A stretch of 64,000 bases of DNA. Origin: JAJAZB01 sp964244295 (lineage in GTDB: Bacteria > Bacteroidota > Bacteroidia > Cytophagales > Spirosomataceae). The notes beneath the pieces are model-generated. The model ran no database searches. It saw only the letters and a program-made list of their open reading frames with translations, and was not told where the DNA came from. Made by a program: the position numbers and the translations under genes. This document shows, in pieces, positions 1 through 8,104 of the stretch (the stretch's first letter is position 1; every line of letters starts with the position of its first letter). The stretch lies in assembly GCA_964244295.1 (NCBI GenBank), contig CAXTIG010000016.1:1-64000 (forward strand), given 5' to 3'.

Positions 1-1
1 A

Positions 2-1789
2 CCAGGTACTACCCTCGGCGGAATCGACCAAACCGAACGTTACGAATTCCGGTGGTTTGGCAAAGCGCAGGCCAAACGCAACGCCTTCACCCCCGCCCGC
101 ACCACGCTGGTTTACGATGAAAAAAGGAGCGTCAACCCCGACGCCTCCGAGAATCTGCTCATCGAAGGCGAAAACCTCGAAGTGCTGAAATTGCTGCTGG
201 CAGCCTACCGGGAAAAAATCAAGTGCATCTACATCGACCCGCCCTACAACACGGGCAAAGACTTCGTGTATTCCGACAACTACACCGAAGACAAGCGGCC
301 CTACTGGGAAAATACCGGCGTGACCGAAAACGGCGTGAAGGTGGACACCAACACCGACAGCAGCGGCCGCTACCACTCCGACTGGCTCAACCTGATGTAC
401 AGCCGCCTGCTCGTCGCGCGGGATTTACTGACGCCCGACGGGGTGATTTTTATGTCGATTGATGACAGTGAGATTTGCCACCTTCGTAAGTTATGTGACG
501 AAGTTTTTGGCGAAGACGGCTTTATTCAAAATATTTTATGGAAAAAACGTAGCACTCCTCCGAATGATAAAATCATTGGTGCCAACCATGATTATGTACT
601 GATTTACTGCAAAGACAAAGAGCAAGTCAAACTGAACCTTCGTCAACGTTCTCAGGAGCAATTAGATAGATTTAAGAATCCTGATAATCACCCCAAAGGT
701 GTTTGGGCCTCTGGTGATTTAATGGCGAATGTCAAGGGAGGTCGCTACGTGGCCTCCTTGTATTTCCCCATCGTAAACCCAAATACAGGTGAAGAACATT
801 ATCCTTCCTCAAACGGCAATTGGCGATTCAGCAAAGACACCATTGCCGCATTGATTGCCAATGATGAAATTTATTTCGGAGAGGATGGCAAAGGGCGACC
901 AAAATTGAAAAGGTTTTTAACGGATGTTAAAGAAGGAATGACTTATCCGACCATCTGGGATTTTGTTCCTTTGAATAGTAGTGGCTCGGATGAAATGGCG
1001 AAATTATTGGGGAACATGAACATTTTTGACAACCCGAAACCAACAGGTCTTCTCCGAGAAATTGTCAAATTAGGTGCCGGTGATGATTCTGTGATTCTCG
1101 ACTTTTTCGGCGGCTCCGGCTCCACGGCCCAAGCCGTCATGGAATTAAATCAGGAAGACGGCGGCAACCGAAAATTCATCCTAGTTCAAATTCCCGAACT
1201 CACCGACCCCAACAGCGAAGCCCACAAAGCCGGGTACGGCCGCATTAGCGACATCACCATCGAACGCTGCAAGCGGGTCGTCGCCAAGCTGACTGCTGAA
1301 CAAAAAGCAAAAAATCCCCTGTTCAACCAAGACGGGGCCGAGGTAGCAGGTCTGGGCTTTCGCGTCTTCAAACTCCAAAAGTCGAACTTCCCCCGCACCG
1401 AGTGGGCACCCGACCCCGCCCTCGGCCAAGACGAAAACATTACCGCCTTCAAACGCTACATCGCCGAGAAAGAAGCGCAGTTGGTCACGCCCTTCAACCG
1501 CGCCGACCTGATGACCGAAATCCTGCTCAAACGCGGCTACCCCCTTACCTACACCACCGAAAAGGTGGACATCGACACGGCCAACGAAATCGTGCGGGCC
1601 AGCAGCGGTCCGTCGCACGGTGGGGATAAAACTACGCTCATCTGCCTGGATGCCCCCATCCTGCCCGAAACCGTCGGGTACTTCAAGGAGCACACCGCCG
1701 AAAAATTTATCTGCCTGGAACGGGCTTTGGACACCACCGCTAAATGGAACCTGAAGCATTACCTCGGTGATAATCTGTTTGCGTTTTAA
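2..1789 (+). CDS. Type III restriction-modification DNA methyltransferase (Mod), 5'-truncated by window
   Basis: This is the beta-class N6-adenine methyltransferase subunit of a type III restriction-modification system. The reading frame is already open at base 2, so the true start lies upstream. Motif IV (DPPYNTG) is encoded near 237-257 and motif I (FFGGSGSTA) near 1102-1128, the IV-to-I order of beta-class enzymes; the target-recognition domain lies between them. That middle part (about 440-1095) is clearly AT-richer than both flanks, suggesting domain exchange. No res (helicase/nuclease) gene follows: the next gene is on the other strand. The Res subunit would have to be elsewhere, or the enzyme is an orphan. 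The family call is firm; specificity cannot be told. Confidence 0.9.
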   Translation, partial: PGTTLGGIDQTERYEFRWFGKAQAKRNAFTPARTTLVYDEKRSVNPDASENLLIEGENLEVLKLLLAAYREKIKCIYIDPPYNTGKDFVYSDNYTEDKRPYWENTGVTENGVKVDTNTDSSGRYHSDWLNLMYSRLLVARDLLTPDGVIFMSIDDSEICHLRKLCDEVFGEDGFIQNILWKKRSTPPNDKIIGANHDYVLIYCKDKEQVKLNLRQRSQEQLDRFKNPDNHPKGVWASGDLMANVKGGRYVASLYFPIVNPNTGEEHYPSSNGNWRFSKDTIAALIANDEIYFGEDGKGRPKLKRFLTDVKEGMTYPTIWDFVPLNSSGSDEMAKLLGNMNIFDNPKPTGLLREIVKLGAGDDSVILDFFGGSGSTAQAVMELNQEDGGNRKFILVQIPELTDPNSEAHKAGYGRISDITIERCKRVVAKLTAEQKAKNPLFNQDGAEVAGLGFRVFKLQKSNFPRTEWAPDPALGQDENITAFKRYIAEKEAQLVTPFNRADLMTEILLKRGYPLTYTTEKVDIDTANEIVRASSGPSHGGDKTTLICLDAPILPETVGYFKEHTAEKFICLERALDTTAKWNLKHYLGDNLFAF

Positions 1790-1849
1790 ATCTCTTTCAA
1801 TCTCTTTTCTAATCTGAGCGGAGTGCAGAAGGCGAAATAAAAAGTTGGC

Positions 1850-1961
1850 AAAAACGTGCGTGGGGTCATCCTGAGCGGGGTCGAAGGAGGGTGCGGTGGG
1901 CCAGCGCTGACCTGCCGCACCCTCCTTCGACTCCGCTCAGGATGACCCCACACACGTTTTT
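1850..1961. repeat. Long inverted repeat (REP-like hairpin)
   Basis: Two arms of about 46 bp, starting AAACGTGCGTGGGGTCATC and ending with its near complement, enclose a short loop. It lies between the convergent mod and porX genes and could terminate both. The core words (TCATCCTGAGCGG, GTCGAAGG) recur in other hairpins at about 13.1 and 14.1 kb, so it is one copy of a dispersed family. Confidence 0.85.
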
Positions 1962-1980
1962 ACAATTCCGCAATCCTCAG

Positions 1981-3576
1981 TTACTTCGCCTTCAGCGTCA
2001 CAATCGGAATAATCATCTCTTCCAGCGAAACGCCCCCGTGCTGGAAGGTGTCGCGGTAGTAGCCCACGTAGTAGTTGTAGTTGTTGGGGTAGGCGAAAAA
2101 GTAGTCTTCCACCGTAAACACGTAGGCCGTCGACACGTTGAGTTTGGGCAGGAAAAACCGTTCGGGTTTGCGGCACACGAGCACGTGGTCTTCGTCGAAA
2201 TTCAGGTTTTTGCCGCCTTTGTAGCGCAGGTTGGTGTTCACGGCCCGGTCGCCGATGATGCGCACGGGCTTCTGCACCCGAATCATGCCGTGGTCGGTGG
2301 TGAGCACCACGCGGCCGCCTTTTTCGGCAATTTTCTTCAATAAATCGAGCAGCGGCGAGTGCTGGAACCAGGAGTTGGTGAGGCTGCGGTAGGCGCTTTC
2401 GTCGGGGGCCAGTTCCTTGATCATCGCCATGTCGGTGCGGGCGTGCGAGAGCATATCCACGAAATTGTACACAACCACGTTCAACTGGTTTTGCATCAAA
2501 TTATTGAAGTTGTCCAGCAACGCCTTGCCCTGGTTGACGTTCAAAATCTTGTGGTAGCTGGCCTTGATGTTGAGCCGGGCTTTCTGAATCTGCATCATCA
2601 GAAATTCCTCCTCGTGGACGTTGAGGCCCTCCTCGTCATTTTTCTGATCGCCTTCCGTGTCGTGTACCCAGAGGCGTGGGTACAACCGCTCGATTTCCGA
2701 GGGCATCAGCCCGGCAAAAATGGCGTTGCGGGCGAAGGCCGTCGTGGTGGGTAGAATCGAGTAGTACGAGGCTTCTTCTTCCACCGTGAAGTACTCGCGC
2801 AGGGTGGGTTCGATCACCTTCCATTGGTCGTAGCGGAGGTTGTCGATGAGGATGAAAAACAGCGGACTCGGCGGCACGCCCCCGGCGGCGGCATTCACCA
2901 TCGGAAACACCTTTTTGCGCATCAACTGGTGCGACATGATCGGGCGGTCGGCCTTCGGGCTGGGGTCGTTGAGCCAGTCGTCGTAATTCTCATCGATAAA
3001 CTTGGCGAAGTTGGCATTGGCCTCCGATTTCTGCATCGTGAGGATTTCCGACATACTCCGGTTTTCGGTCTGGTCGATTTCCAATTCCCAGTAAATCAGT
3101 TTTTTGTAAATATCCGCCCATTCCTCATGCCCGATGCGGTCGGTGTACTGCATCGCCAGGTTGCGAAACTCCTGCTGGTAGGTGAGGTTGGTGCGTTCTT
3201 CGCGGAGCCGCTTGCTGTCGAGGATTTTCCGCACCGAAAGCAGAATCTGATTGGGATTGAGCGGTTTGATGAGGTAGTCGGCGATTTTAGCCCCGATGGC
3301 CTCTTCCATGATGTGCTCTTCCTCCGACTTCGTAATCATCACCACGGGCAGGTTGGGCTGGCTTTGCTTCATCTGGGCCAGGGTTTCGAGGCCCGAAATG
3401 CCCGGCATGTTTTCATCCAGAAACACCACGTCGTAGGTTTGTTCGCTTACTTTTTCGAGCGCATCAGAGCCGGAATTGACCGGCGTTACGTCGTAGCCTT
3501 TCTGGTCGAGAAACAGGATGTAGGGCTTAAGCAGGTCGATTTCGTCGTCGGCCCAGAGAATGGAGTAGCGTTGCAT
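1981..3576 (-). CDS. porX: PorX-type response regulator with PglZ domain
   Basis: This is the cytoplasmic response regulator that in Bacteroidota controls type IX secretion genes. Residues 1-125 form a receiver domain, with the phosphorylatable Asp at residue 54 (VVFLDENMPG) and the conserved Lys in LIKPLNP. A helical linker follows, then a PglZ/alkaline-phosphatase-superfamily domain from about residue 215 with the metal-site motifs FILIDNLRYDQW and TTDHGM. The length of 531 aa is normal for PorX. The usual partner kinase PorY is not in this window. A REP-like hairpin lies upstream of the start. The receiver plus PglZ architecture makes the assignment strong. Confidence 0.93.
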   Translation of the reverse strand: MQRYSILWADDEIDLLKPYILFLDQKGYDVTPVNSGSDALEKVSEQTYDVVFLDENMPGISGLETLAQMKQSQPNLPVVMITKSEEEHIMEEAIGAKIADYLIKPLNPNQILLSVRKILDSKRLREERTNLTYQQEFRNLAMQYTDRIGHEEWADIYKKLIYWELEIDQTENRSMSEILTMQKSEANANFAKFIDENYDDWLNDPSPKADRPIMSHQLMRKKVFPMVNAAAGGVPPSPLFFILIDNLRYDQWKVIEPTLREYFTVEEEASYYSILPTTTAFARNAIFAGLMPSEIERLYPRLWVHDTEGDQKNDEEGLNVHEEEFLMMQIQKARLNIKASYHKILNVNQGKALLDNFNNLMQNQLNVVVYNFVDMLSHARTDMAMIKELAPDESAYRSLTNSWFQHSPLLDLLKKIAEKGGRVVLTTDHGMIRVQKPVRIIGDRAVNTNLRYKGGKNLNFDEDHVLVCRKPERFFLPKLNVSTAYVFTVEDYFFAYPNNYNYYVGYYRDTFQHGGVSLEEMIIPIVTLKAK

Positions 3577-3671
3577 ACGTGATGAAAAAACTCCCGGAAG
3601 GAGAATTAGTGAAAGTTAGGACGCCTAGCCTTGTCGGCGTGAGCGAGGAGTAAATTTGATTTCAAAAAAAT

Positions 3672-3756
3672 TGTCATCCTGGAAGGACCTTGTCGACCTA
3701 CCGTTCCGCTTTCAGAAAACTAAACGGTGCCCCAACAAGGTCCTTCCGGGATGACA
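3672..3756. repeat. Inverted repeat between divergent genes
   Basis: The arm TGTCATCCTGGAAGGACCTTG is matched by a near-complementary CAAGGTCCTTCCGGGATGACA about 40 bases later. It resembles the hairpins at 5981-6105 and 60715-60839, which begin with the same TGTCATCC word. It sits between divergently transcribed porX and the DUF4905 gene, so it is not a simple terminator here. Confidence 0.8.
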
Positions 3757-3840
3757 TGGCTTTCCTTGCATTTTTAGAACCAAATTGACCCCTGCGTAAA
3801 AACAGGGCTTACCGTTCAAACGGGATTTTGCAAAAATACC

Positions 3841-4632
3841 ATGCCTTTCGAGAAAATTTTTACCCAGGAATTTAACGGAACGGTCTGGAAACTGGCCCCC
3901 GAACGCCACGGCCCGCTCCCCGCCCTGGCACTGGAAATCCGGGACGGGCAACGGGCCGAATGGGCCGTGCTCGACCTGACCGAAAACCGCCTCCGCTGGC
4001 AGCGCGACCTGACCGACCATTCCCCCAACGACGAACGACTCGCCCTGCTTGGCCTGTTCAACGGTACGGTGCTGCTCCATCGCTACGGCACGGATTCGCC
4101 CCAACCCCGTGGCCTGCTGGCTTTCGACGGAAAAACGGGCGATTTTTTGTACGACCTGCCGGGCGTAATTTTTGGAGAAACTGACGGCCAAACGCTCCGG
4201 GTCAATCGCCCGGTGCCGGAGGCGGAAGCCCGGTTTTTCGACCTTTCCAGCGGCGAAGTCCGTGAAAGCGCATGGATTACTGAACTCCCGTCGTTTATAT
4301 TCCAGGCACCACATCACTACGCCGAATCGACTCCGTATTTCGAGGTAGTAGCACGTTTCGTTCAGACAAAAACGGGGCGGTACACGGTGCGGGCCGTCGA
4401 TTACCTCGAAGCCGGTTCCCACCCCAAACCGGGCTACCTGTTGATTTCGTATTATATTTACGACCAGGATTTGCTGGAAAACCGCTTGTTGATCGTTGAA
4501 GGGGGAAATCTGGTGCTGCTCGATGAACACCTCGTTACCGGCCCCCGCCTCAATCCCGAACCGTTCGCGGTGTACGCCGACCGGCTTCTTTTCCTGCAAC
4601 CGCCCAATCGCCTGGTGGTCTATGCCCTGTAA
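3841..4632 (+). CDS. DUF4905-like protein of unknown function
   Basis: A 263-aa protein without signal peptide or membrane segment. It resembles the Bacteroidota DUF4905 family as I remember it: repeated short beta-strand pairs such as WAVLDLTENRLRWQRDL and GLLAFDGKTGDFLYDLPG, a pattern like one or two blades of a beta-propeller. Its function is unknown. The stop overlaps the start of the next gene (ATG at 4622) by 11 bases, so the two are probably translationally coupled and may act together. The family name is from memory and moderately sure; the coding call is strong. Confidence 0.7.
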   Translation: MPFEKIFTQEFNGTVWKLAPERHGPLPALALEIRDGQRAEWAVLDLTENRLRWQRDLTDHSPNDERLALLGLFNGTVLLHRYGTDSPQPRGLLAFDGKTGDFLYDLPGVIFGETDGQTLRVNRPVPEAEARFFDLSSGEVRESAWITELPSFIFQAPHHYAESTPYFEVVARFVQTKTGRYTVRAVDYLEAGSHPKPGYLLISYYIYDQDLLENRLLIVEGGNLVLLDEHLVTGPRLNPEPFAVYADRLLFLQPPNRLVVYAL

Positions 4633-5704
4633 AAAACCTCCCTTTCTTCTGAAAACTGCACTGGTCGGCTTTGTCTGGTTACTGACGCAGGCAACGGCCT
4701 TCGCCGCGCCACCCGATTCGACCGGCACCGAGCGCCGCGACGGGCGTGTGTACGTGCTCCACCGCGTCGACCGGGGCCAGACGCTCTACTCCATTCTGCG
4801 GCGCTACGGCTCCTCGCTCAGCGAGTACCAGGCCGCTAACCCCGATTTGGGCGAAACCATCCGGCCCGAACAGTTGCTACGCGTGCCCTATCACCGCGCT
4901 CAGGCGGGGGTTGAACCCCCCAAACCCGTCGCCAAATCGGAAACGGCTTCGCCCGAAATTCGTCCGGTGAGCCGCCCGCAGGCGTCTTCAGCACCTCAAC
5001 CCGCTTCCATGCCAGTGGTGGTTTCGCGTCCGGTCACCCACGAGGTGCGGGGGGGCGAAACGCTGTACAGCATTTCGCGGCGCTACGGCCTGGCCGTGGC
5101 CGACGTAAAACGCTGGAACAACCTCCCCGATGCGGGCGGTGTGCAAACCGGTCAGGTGTTGATGCTCAGTGGAACGCCCGCGCCGAAAATTCCCCAGAAA
5201 TCGGCGGCGGAAATTGCCAAAGACCAACTCAAAACGCCTTCAACCCCAACGTCTCCGCGAACGGAACCCGTTCGGTCGGAGCAGGCCCGGAACGAAGCCA
5301 CCAAGCCCGACCCGGTTCCCGCCAAACCCGAAGAGACCGCTCCCGTTCGGCGTGAACCCGAAGACCCCTCACCCTCCGAAGCAGTCCGTTCAGCCGACGC
5401 GCCCGTGCCCAACGCGGGCAACATCGCCCGGCACCGCCGTGAAACGGGCCTGGCCGAGGTCATCGGCGTGGACGACAAATCGGGGCGCTACCTGGGCCTG
5501 CACCGCACCGCCCCGGTGGGGTCGATGGTGACGGTGCGCAACGAAGCCAACAACCAAAGCGTGCTGGTGAAAATTATCGGTAAACTGCCCAACACCGGCC
5601 TCAACGAGCGCGTCATCATCAAGCTCTCGCCGGGGGCCTTCGGGCGACTTTCGCCGGTCGATCGACGTTTCCGGGCTGAAGTAAGTTATACCTCCACGAA
5701 TTGA
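4622..5704 (+). CDS. Secreted LysM-repeat protein with RlpA-like C-terminal domain
   Basis: The start is taken at ATG 4622, overlapping the upstream gene, because a signal peptide follows directly (KKPPFLLKTALVGFVWLL, then an AFAA cleavage-like site). Two LysM domains follow (YVLHRVDRGQTLYSILRRYG and HEVRGGETLYSISRRYG), then a Pro/Glu/Lys-rich linker of roughly 90 residues. The C-terminal domain of about 85 residues resembles the RlpA double-psi beta-barrel (GLHRTAPVGSMVTVRN, VKIIGKLP). The protein should bind peptidoglycan in the periplasm. Whether the barrel is catalytic cannot be told. Similar LysM plus barrel proteins are common in Bacteroidota. Confidence 0.85.
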   Translation: MPCKKPPFLLKTALVGFVWLLTQATAFAAPPDSTGTERRDGRVYVLHRVDRGQTLYSILRRYGSSLSEYQAANPDLGETIRPEQLLRVPYHRAQAGVEPPKPVAKSETASPEIRPVSRPQASSAPQPASMPVVVSRPVTHEVRGGETLYSISRRYGLAVADVKRWNNLPDAGGVQTGQVLMLSGTPAPKIPQKSAAEIAKDQLKTPSTPTSPRTEPVRSEQARNEATKPDPVPAKPEETAPVRREPEDPSPSEAVRSADAPVPNAGNIARHRRETGLAEVIGVDDKSGRYLGLHRTAPVGSMVTVRNEANNQSVLVKIIGKLPNTGLNERVIIKLSPGAFGRLSPVDRRFRAEVSYTSTN

Positions 5705-5778
5705 ATTGTTGACTTTTGGGTTGTTGATTTGTTGAGAAATTTTCAACGACCTGACACTTCATCAATCCGACCAAACGC

Positions 5779-5967
5779 ATGAACAAACGACCCAACAAAT
5801 ACAACACGCCCGGTGCGGTGGTTTTCAACATCCTCTTCATCCTGGCCTACCCCATTATCGCGGTCTTCACCTTTGCGTACACGGTACTGGTTTGGGTGTT
5901 TTCGCTGCCTTCGCGGGTGGCGGTGTGGGTGGCCCGGAAGCTGCGGAAGGAAACGAACGAGGAATAA
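5779..5967 (+). CDS. Small hypothetical membrane protein
   Basis: A 62-residue protein with one long hydrophobic stretch, probably one or two membrane segments (VVFNILFILAYPIIAVFTFA then YTVLVWVFSLP), and basic ends. It sits 74 bases after the LysM gene on the same strand and ends 13 bases before a REP-like hairpin. I do not recognise a family. The composition and a sensible ATG support a real gene. Confidence 0.6.
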   Translation: MNKRPNKYNTPGAVVFNILFILAYPIIAVFTFAYTVLVWVFSLPSRVAVWVARKLRKETNEE

Positions 5968-5980
5968 TTTTCCCCGGCTC

Positions 5981-6105
5981 TGTCATCCTGAGCGCAGCGA
6001 AAGGACCTTGTTGGCCTGCCGGATAGTTGAATGTTAGTTACTGCTGGGTCACCTTCCAACTTTTCGGAACGCCAACAAGGTCCTTTCGCTGCGCTCAGGA
6101 TGACA
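5981..6105. repeat. REP-like inverted repeat
   Basis: The arms TGTCATCCTGAGCGCAGCGA and its complement TCGCTGCGCTCAGGATGACA are perfect at the outer ends, and the inner word GGACCTTGTTGGC pairs with GCCAACAAGGTCC. The loop is about 55 bases. The right arm supplies the first ATG of the following TIGR02757 gene. Confidence 0.9.
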
Positions 6106-6927
6106 GCGGTTGTGGGGCTTTTCAGCACTAATCTACCCTTCTTGATTCCTCCCTTCGTCGCCGAACTGCTCGAAGCCAAGTACCGGCAATTCGACCAACC
6201 GGCGTTCATCGCCGCCGATCCCATCCGCATTCCGCACCGCTTCAGCCGGTTACAGGACATCGAAATCATGGGCTTCTGGGCGGCCACCCTCGCCTGGGGA
6301 CAGCGCAAGACGATTCTCAATAAAGGCCAGGACTTGGTCGAACGCATGGACGGCGCGCCGTTCGATTTCGTGAAAAACCACCAGGACAGCGACCTGAAAC
6401 GGTTTTTGGGTTTCAAACACCGCACCTTCAACGACACCGACGCGCTGTATTTTCTGCACTGGTTCCGCTGGTTTTACTCCGAAAATAATTCCCTCGAAAC
6501 GGCCTTCAGCCGCTACCTCCACCCCGATGACCCGACGGTGGAGCGGGCGCTGGTGGGCTTTCACGAATTCTTCACCGGCCTGCCCGATTTTCCCCTCCGC
6601 ACCCGCAAGCACGTGGCCACGCCCGCCCGCAAATCGAGTTGCAAACGCCTGAATATGTTTCTGCGCTGGATGGTGAGGCGGGACGAGCACGGCGTGGATT
6701 TCGGCCTTTGGCAAACCATCCGCCCCGCCCAACTCGTCTGCCCCTGCGACGTCCACGTCGAGCGCGTAGCCCGGCACCTGGGTTTGATTCAGCGCAAGCA
6801 AACCGACTGGCAAACCGCCCTCGAACTCACCGCCGCCCTCCGCTACCTCGACCCCGCCGACCCGGTGAAATACGACTTCGCGTTGTTTGGGCTGGGAGTG
6901 AGCGGAGAATTAGGAATTAAGAATTAG
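6100..6927 (+). CDS. TIGR02757/DUF2400 family protein
   Basis: A conserved Bacteroidota protein of unknown function, matched on WAATLAWGQRKTILNKG, a long helical middle and KSSCKRLNMFLRWMVR, features of TIGR02757 as I know it. The CRLNMFLRWMVR part recalls HhH base-excision glycosylases, but no activity can be assigned. The start is uncertain. ATG 6100 lies inside the right arm of a REP hairpin; TTG 6142 (before IPPFVAELLEAKY) gives a protein beginning where the family similarity seems to begin. The last codons and the stop lie inside the next intergenic repeat, so both ends of this gene touch repeats. Confidence 0.85.
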   Translation: MTAVVGLFSTNLPFLIPPFVAELLEAKYRQFDQPAFIAADPIRIPHRFSRLQDIEIMGFWAATLAWGQRKTILNKGQDLVERMDGAPFDFVKNHQDSDLKRFLGFKHRTFNDTDALYFLHWFRWFYSENNSLETAFSRYLHPDDPTVERALVGFHEFFTGLPDFPLRTRKHVATPARKSSCKRLNMFLRWMVRRDEHGVDFGLWQTIRPAQLVCPCDVHVERVARHLGLIQRKQTDWQTALELTAALRYLDPADPVKYDFALFGLGVSGELGIKN

Positions 6928-7023
6928 GAATTAGGAATTGTAAAATGCACCTGAATTTTGCGTGGAATGGTCGGTGTGTGCGGTATTTCCAATTCTTAAT
7001 TCCTAATTCGTAATTCCTAATTC
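6905..7023. repeat. Short-word hairpin (GAATTAGGAATTAA type)
   Basis: Iterated GAATTAGGAATT words on the left are matched by AATTCCTAATTC words on the right across about 55 bases. The left arm encodes the last residues and stop of the upstream gene. A similar element lies at 45078-45182. Confidence 0.8.
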
Positions 7024-7030
7024 AAAAGCA

Positions 7031-7972
7031 ATGCGCGTCCACTCCCTGCCCTTCGGCACCCTGACCGAATACCGCCTTGAAAATCTCGCCAACGGCGACT
7101 GCGTGGCGGTTTTGCCCGCTTGGGGCGGCACGATCCGTTCGCTGAAACTCCACAAAGATGGCACCGGTCACGAAGTCATCCGGGTGGCCGAGACGGAACA
7201 AGCCCTGCGGGCCGAGCGGAGCGCGGCGTGTATGCACCTGTTTCCCTGGCCCAGCCGGGTGCAGTACGGGCGCTACGCGTTTGAGGGGAAAACCTACCAG
7301 CTCAGGGTAAACGAACAGCCCCGGCAAAACGCCATTCACGGCCTGGTGCAGTACGGGGCCTTCGAGGTCATCGACCAGCACGCCGACGAGCAAACGGCCC
7401 GGCTGACGCTCCGCTACGTTTTCAAAAAAGGAGAAGGCTACCCCTTCCCCTTCGAGTTCGACGTGACCTACGAACTCAGCGCCGCCGGGCGGCTGACGCT
7501 CGCCTACGCCGCCCGCAACACGGGAAAAACCGCGATGCCGATGGGCCTGGGCTGGCACCCGTACTTTCACCTCGACGAGCCGGTGGATACGATGAAGGTC
7601 GCCTTCCCGGCGGAAGCCGCTTACCACCTCGACAACCAGATGATTCCGGTCGCGAAGGATTTTTTCGTGGAAGCCGCCGGTGGATTTCCCCTCGCCGACC
7701 GCAGCCTCGACCTGCCGTACTCGGTGTACAAAGGCAACGGCACGGCCACGACCCAACTCACTTCAGCCACGAAAGGCGTGACGCTGAACGTCTGGCAGGA
7801 AACGGGCGAGGGCAAATTCAATTTCGTCGTGCTGTACACGCCCCCCAAGCGCAACCGCCTCGCCATCGAACCCATGACCTGCAACGTCAACGCCTTCAAC
7901 TCCGGCGAGGGCCTCGTCACGCTGAAACCGGGTGAGGGTTGGGAGGCGAAGTGTGGGGTGTTTTTGAGTTGA
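7031..7972 (+). CDS. Aldose 1-epimerase family protein
   Basis: A galactose-mutarotase-like beta-sandwich enzyme interconverting alpha and beta anomers of an aldose, or a related hexose-phosphate epimerase. Visible family signatures are the ligand-binding His in NAIHGLVQYG, the GLGWHPYFHL motif with a second conserved His, and the catalytic-type Glu in LAIEPMTCNVNAFN. There is no signal peptide, so it should act in the cytoplasm. The length of 313 aa is usual. It sits alone between two repeat elements, so the neighbours do not define its substrate. Confidence 0.88.
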   Translation: MRVHSLPFGTLTEYRLENLANGDCVAVLPAWGGTIRSLKLHKDGTGHEVIRVAETEQALRAERSAACMHLFPWPSRVQYGRYAFEGKTYQLRVNEQPRQNAIHGLVQYGAFEVIDQHADEQTARLTLRYVFKKGEGYPFPFEFDVTYELSAAGRLTLAYAARNTGKTAMPMGLGWHPYFHLDEPVDTMKVAFPAEAAYHLDNQMIPVAKDFFVEAAGGFPLADRSLDLPYSVYKGNGTATTQLTSATKGVTLNVWQETGEGKFNFVVLYTPPKRNRLAIEPMTCNVNAFNSGEGLVTLKPGEGWEAKCGVFLS

Positions 7973-8102
7973 TTCCCCCTTTGAAGGGGGCCACAATGGA
8001 ATTGGTGCGGCAGGCAGTGCGGTGGGAGGGGGATGTTCTCGCGCTCCCGGCGACATCCCCCTCCTCACGCACAAACCTCCCCACCCCCCTTCAAAGGGGG
8101 AA
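7972..8102. repeat. CCCCCT-family palindromic repeat, empty copy
   Basis: The outer arms are ATTCCCCCTTTGAAGGGGG and CCCCCTTCAAAGGGGGAAT, with an inner GGGGGATGT pairing with ACATCCCCC. It lies between convergent genes. The right half, read in reverse, matches the copy at 33484-33607 and the flanks of the DUF559 element at 22171-22814. Confidence 0.85.
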
Positions 8103-8104
8103 TG

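Noticed and set aside
223..462. 79-aa reading frame at the start of the window
   Set aside because: A shadow of the methyltransferase gene in another frame, rich in Arg, His and Pro.
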